Source of the DNA: Cerioporus squamosus
Taxonomy: Eukaryota; Basidiomycota; Agaricomycetes; Polyporales; Polyporaceae
Assembly (NCBI GenBank): GCA_022592435.1
Contig: JABYQS010000002.1
Coordinates: 744,001-808,000 of the forward strand
DNA length: 64,000 bases
Reading direction: 5' to 3'
Made by a program: the position numbers and the translations under genes. Under the pieces are notes generated by a model. It did no database searches. It was given only the letters and a program-made list of their open reading frames with translations, and was not told the origin of the DNA. Shown piece by piece: positions 61,367 through 64,000 of this stretch (positions are counted from its first letter, which is position 1; every line of letters begins with the position of its first letter).

Positions 61367-62816
61367 ATGTCCGGAGAGGAGCAGCCCAACACAGATCTCA
61401 TCACCCTCACCCGGTGCGTGTCCGCAGCCCTGTCGTCATTGTGCACGCGCTCATCGACGCGCATCACCCCTCCGTACTCGCGCGCACCCCCGACAGCCAT
61501 GTCCTCTCTGACCAGTTCAGCCTCGGGGCCACCGCGACCGGCGATCTGACCCTCCTCCTCACCGCCATCCAGACGACCTCCAAGTTCATCGCGACCAATG
61601 TCCGGAAAGCGCGTCTGATTAACCTGTGAGTGGGCTTCCCCGTGATTCCTGCCGCGCGTCCTGATGATCTCATCGCGCGCGTACAGCGTCGGGCTCGCGG
61701 GCGAGACGAACGTGCAGGGCGAGGAGCAGAAGAAGCTCGATGTGCTCTCGAACGATATCATGGTCAACTCGCTGCGCGCCTCGGGCAAGACCGCGGTGCT
61801 CGTCTCGGAGGAGCTCGAGGAGGCGGTCATCATCGAGGACCGGTACAAGGGCAAGTACTGCGTCGTCTTCGATCCGCTCGATGGCAGCAGCAACATCGAC
61901 GCTGGTGTGAACATTGGCACTATCTTCGGGATATACCAGATCGTGAGTCCCTGCCTCTCCCGTGGCGTTCCGGTATCTTGCACTCCTTTGTCCGGCCGTA
62001 CCCCATGCGGTAGAGCTACATAGCGCAGGCAGGACCGTGACGCCAGGGGCGCCCGCTCGGTGAGAGTGAGACTGATATCTATGGGAAAGGCGCCAGGATC
62101 GAAGGGAACGATTGAGGATGTGTTGCGGCCGGGCAGCCAAATGGTTGCTGCTGGTTACACGATGTGAGTGGTCTCGCGTGATAAATTGTGTACTGCTGAA
62201 TGCTCACACATCGTGATAGGTACGGTTCGTCAGCAAACCTGGTCCTGACCACGGGACACGGAGTGAACGGATACACGCTCGATGCCTCACTGGGCGAGTT
62301 CATCCTCACGCACCCAGACGTACGTTCACATATGATTCCTTCAGAGCTAGGAACATGCCGTACTCACCCTTCGCGGACTTGCAGATCAAGATCCCACCAC
62401 GAGGGAAGATCTACTCCTTTAACGAGGGCAACTCGATGTACTTCCACGAGCCCGTCTTGAAGTACCTCAACAGCATCAAGTATCCCGCGAATGGCAAGCC
62501 ATACTCGGCGCGCTACATTGGCTCCATGGTCGCAGACGTTCACCGTACACTGTTGTACGGCGGCATCTTCGGCTACCCCGACGACAAGAAGAGCAAGCGC
62601 GGAAAGCTGCGGCTGCTCTACGAGGCTTTCCCCATGGCGTTCCTCACAGAGCAGGCGGGAGGCGTCGCGACGACGGGCACGAAGCGCATCCTGGATATCG
62701 TCCCGACGAGCATTCACGAGCGCTGCCCGGTCTTCCTCGGCAGCCGAGAGGACGTGCAGGACTTGATGAAGTTCTACCAGGACGCTGAGAAGACGAATGG
62801 GGACGCGAAGGCATGA
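61367..62816 (+). CDS. FBP1: Fructose-1,6-bisphosphatase
   Basis: Start [16 protein letters not shown]. Then [73 protein letters not shown] and the metal- and phosphate-binding [20 protein letters not shown], the class I FBPase signature. Downstream: [78 protein letters not shown] and [20 protein letters not shown]. The enzyme catalyses the gluconeogenic step from fructose-1,6-bisphosphate to fructose-6-phosphate in the cytosol. Six or so exons, all in phase, ending EKTNGDAKA. The upstream region carries a TATA box and possible glucose-repressor sites. Confidence 0.95.
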
Positions 62817-63079
62817 CGCCGTGCGGACGTTGTATCAATGCGAGTGTGATGATGTAGCATTCTGTCTGTGTACTGTATCCATGCAATCTAGCGCTATCTG
62901 TCCAAGCATCAAGAACACTGTGAGAATCGGAATTGAGAAGTAACGCGACTGGAAGAAACATTGATTGGTGTGGGTGGATCGATAATTGAGATGAGAGTGC
63001 AGAGAAGTGCGGAAGCATGCCTACCATAAACCCTGTGCAAGCGTAGTAACCTTGTGTCCCAAACCCATCCCTTGGAACC

Positions 63080-64000
63080 TTACTCCCAAACGTTCACCAT
63101 CTCCGATTCGTGCGTCATGACCGCCGCGTCCTTGCGCACGGGGTTAACGCGCGGGTTGACGAACTGTGGTTACAACCTTGTCAGTCTCTGCACGCGTGGT
63201 CACAGATGGGCACCTGCGAACCTTCTCGTCGTATTCGTGCATAACTTCCGCAGCGATGATTGCACGGTCTTTCAGCAACGCTTCGTACGAGCGGGCGAGT
63301 GCACGCGTCTTCGGAGAACACTCAAGTCAGCGTAGGTCCGTTTTCACGCAGGTGAGGCACGTACCTGCACCCCGACGATGAACATGATGAAGAACATGAG
63401 CATCCAGTTCGCGCTCGTCGTCGCGATCCACAAGAGCGAGTGCACGGGCGAGTACAGCGAGAAGAGTGCCATCTCGAGCGCGCCAGGCGTCCACACCTCG
63501 AGCTGCTGCACCCGCTCGTTCTCCTCCCACGGCTGCGGCGCACGCACCTTGGGCGGGCTGAGGTTAAGCAGGAAGCGCGTGCTCAGGACGAGTCCGCGCC
63601 AGAGGGCAGAGAAGACCGAGCCGAGGAGCGCGAGGAGGAGGGCGGGCGCGGAGCGGCGCGGGACGAGGTCGTCGGAGGAGCTGCGGTGCGGGGTGCGCGG
63701 GCGTTTCACGAAGGAGGCGTGTGGGGAGGAGACGGGGTCGGAGGCGAGGTTGAGGAAGTAGGTTTTGGTGCGGGTGAAGAGGTAGAGTGTGTTGAGGATC
63801 GAGGCGGAGACGAGGATGAACGTCATTGGCACGGTCTGGGATGGGCGAGTCGAGCAAGAGTTAGGCATGGGTGACAGACGTGTCTGAGGTAAAGGAGAGG
63901 AGGGACTTACCCAGTCGAACCAAGATTCGCCTTCGCCTTCGCGATACATGTCTTCCCAGCCGAGGTCGGAGTCGGGTACGCGCCGGATTTGTGAGACCCG
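63080..64000 (-). CDS. NUR1: Nuclear rim protein NUR1 (5' part outside the window)
   Basis: The right edge cuts the gene. The visible exons read VSQIRRVPDSDLGWEDMYRE, GEGESWFDW (64000-63911), then a long membrane-spanning exon: TVPMTFILVSASILNTLYLF, TRTKTYFLNLASDPVSSPHA, LLLALLGSVFSALWRGLVLS and QLEVWTPGALEMALFSLYSP, followed by WMLMFFIMFIVGVQ. The last exons give ARSYEALLKDRAIIAAEVMH, EYDEKFVNPRVNPVRKDAA and a stop at 63080. The EVWTP-x-Ala-x-x-LFSLYSP and FVNPR-x-NP blocks match fungal Nur1/Mug154. With Heh1 (CLIP complex) NUR1 tethers rDNA and silent chromatin to the inner nuclear membrane. A predicted Lys/Arg and Ser segment (FVKRPRTPHRSSSDDLVPRR) faces the nucleus or cytosol between helices. 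Confidence 0.88.

Overview
The window is nuclear DNA from a filamentous basidiomycete, most likely an Agaricomycete and plausibly a wood-decay polypore. The evidence is: dense protein-coding genes split by many introns of about 47-70 nt with GT-AG ends and CTRAY-like branch points; moderately high GC; basidiomycete-type families (DUF6534 membrane protein, Ser/Thr-rich secreted protein, three aryl-alcohol-oxidase-like GMC oxidoreductases); and fungal versions of eukaryotic housekeeping genes. I see no operons, plasmid features, CRISPR, rRNA or convincing tRNA. Coordinates given for genes run from start codon to stop codon and include introns.

Layout. 0-6.6 kb: a secreted Ser/Thr/Asp-rich protein, mitochondrial ribosomal protein uL3m, and an RRN6-like RNA polymerase I factor. 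7.3-16 kb: a mitochondrial carrier, the BUB2/Cdc16 checkpoint GAP, an adaptin-like (AP-4 epsilon type) protein, and chaperonin CCT4. 16-24.4 kb: UFD1, N-myristoyltransferase, OGG1 DNA glycosylase, a Lys-rich nuclear-looking protein, and a small conserved fungal protein. 24.5-39 kb is the accessory-looking part: a DUF6534 membrane protein, two tandem GMC oxidoreductases without a signal peptide, a cyclin-D1-binding (GCIP-like) protein, and a third GMC oxidoreductase with a signal peptide on the other strand. 39-63 kb is housekeeping again: splicing factor SLT11/RBM22, NPR2 (GATOR1/SEACIT), RCL1, UBA3, mitochondrial PheRS, mitochondrial GrpE (MGE1), trifunctional C1-tetrahydrofolate synthase, a PNGase A-like secreted amidase, a Pmp3-type membrane protein with an unusually long tail, a four-finger C2H2 factor, fructose-1,6-bisphosphatase, and the 3' part of nuclear rim protein NUR1, which runs off the right edge.

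The genes do not form one pathway. The only cluster-like unit is the GMC group: two young tandem duplicates plus a divergent secreted paralogue, which would feed H2O2 and aromatic aldehyde metabolism in lignocellulose decay. The most distinctive pattern is technical or evolutionary: at least six, perhaps eight, single-base deletions, mostly in short homopolymers, each throw an otherwise well-conserved coding exon out of frame. The genes are RRN6-like (three times), UFD1, the secreted protein, GMC-3, the C2H2 factor and possibly the carrier. The simplest reading is residual indel error in a long-read assembly, and a reader should treat the C-termini of these genes accordingly. I did not find a convincing new biological system. 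The better biological leads are the GMC paralogue with a changed FAD-domain glycine, the extended Pmp3 protein, the possible dual-targeted folate enzyme, and several GC-AG introns.
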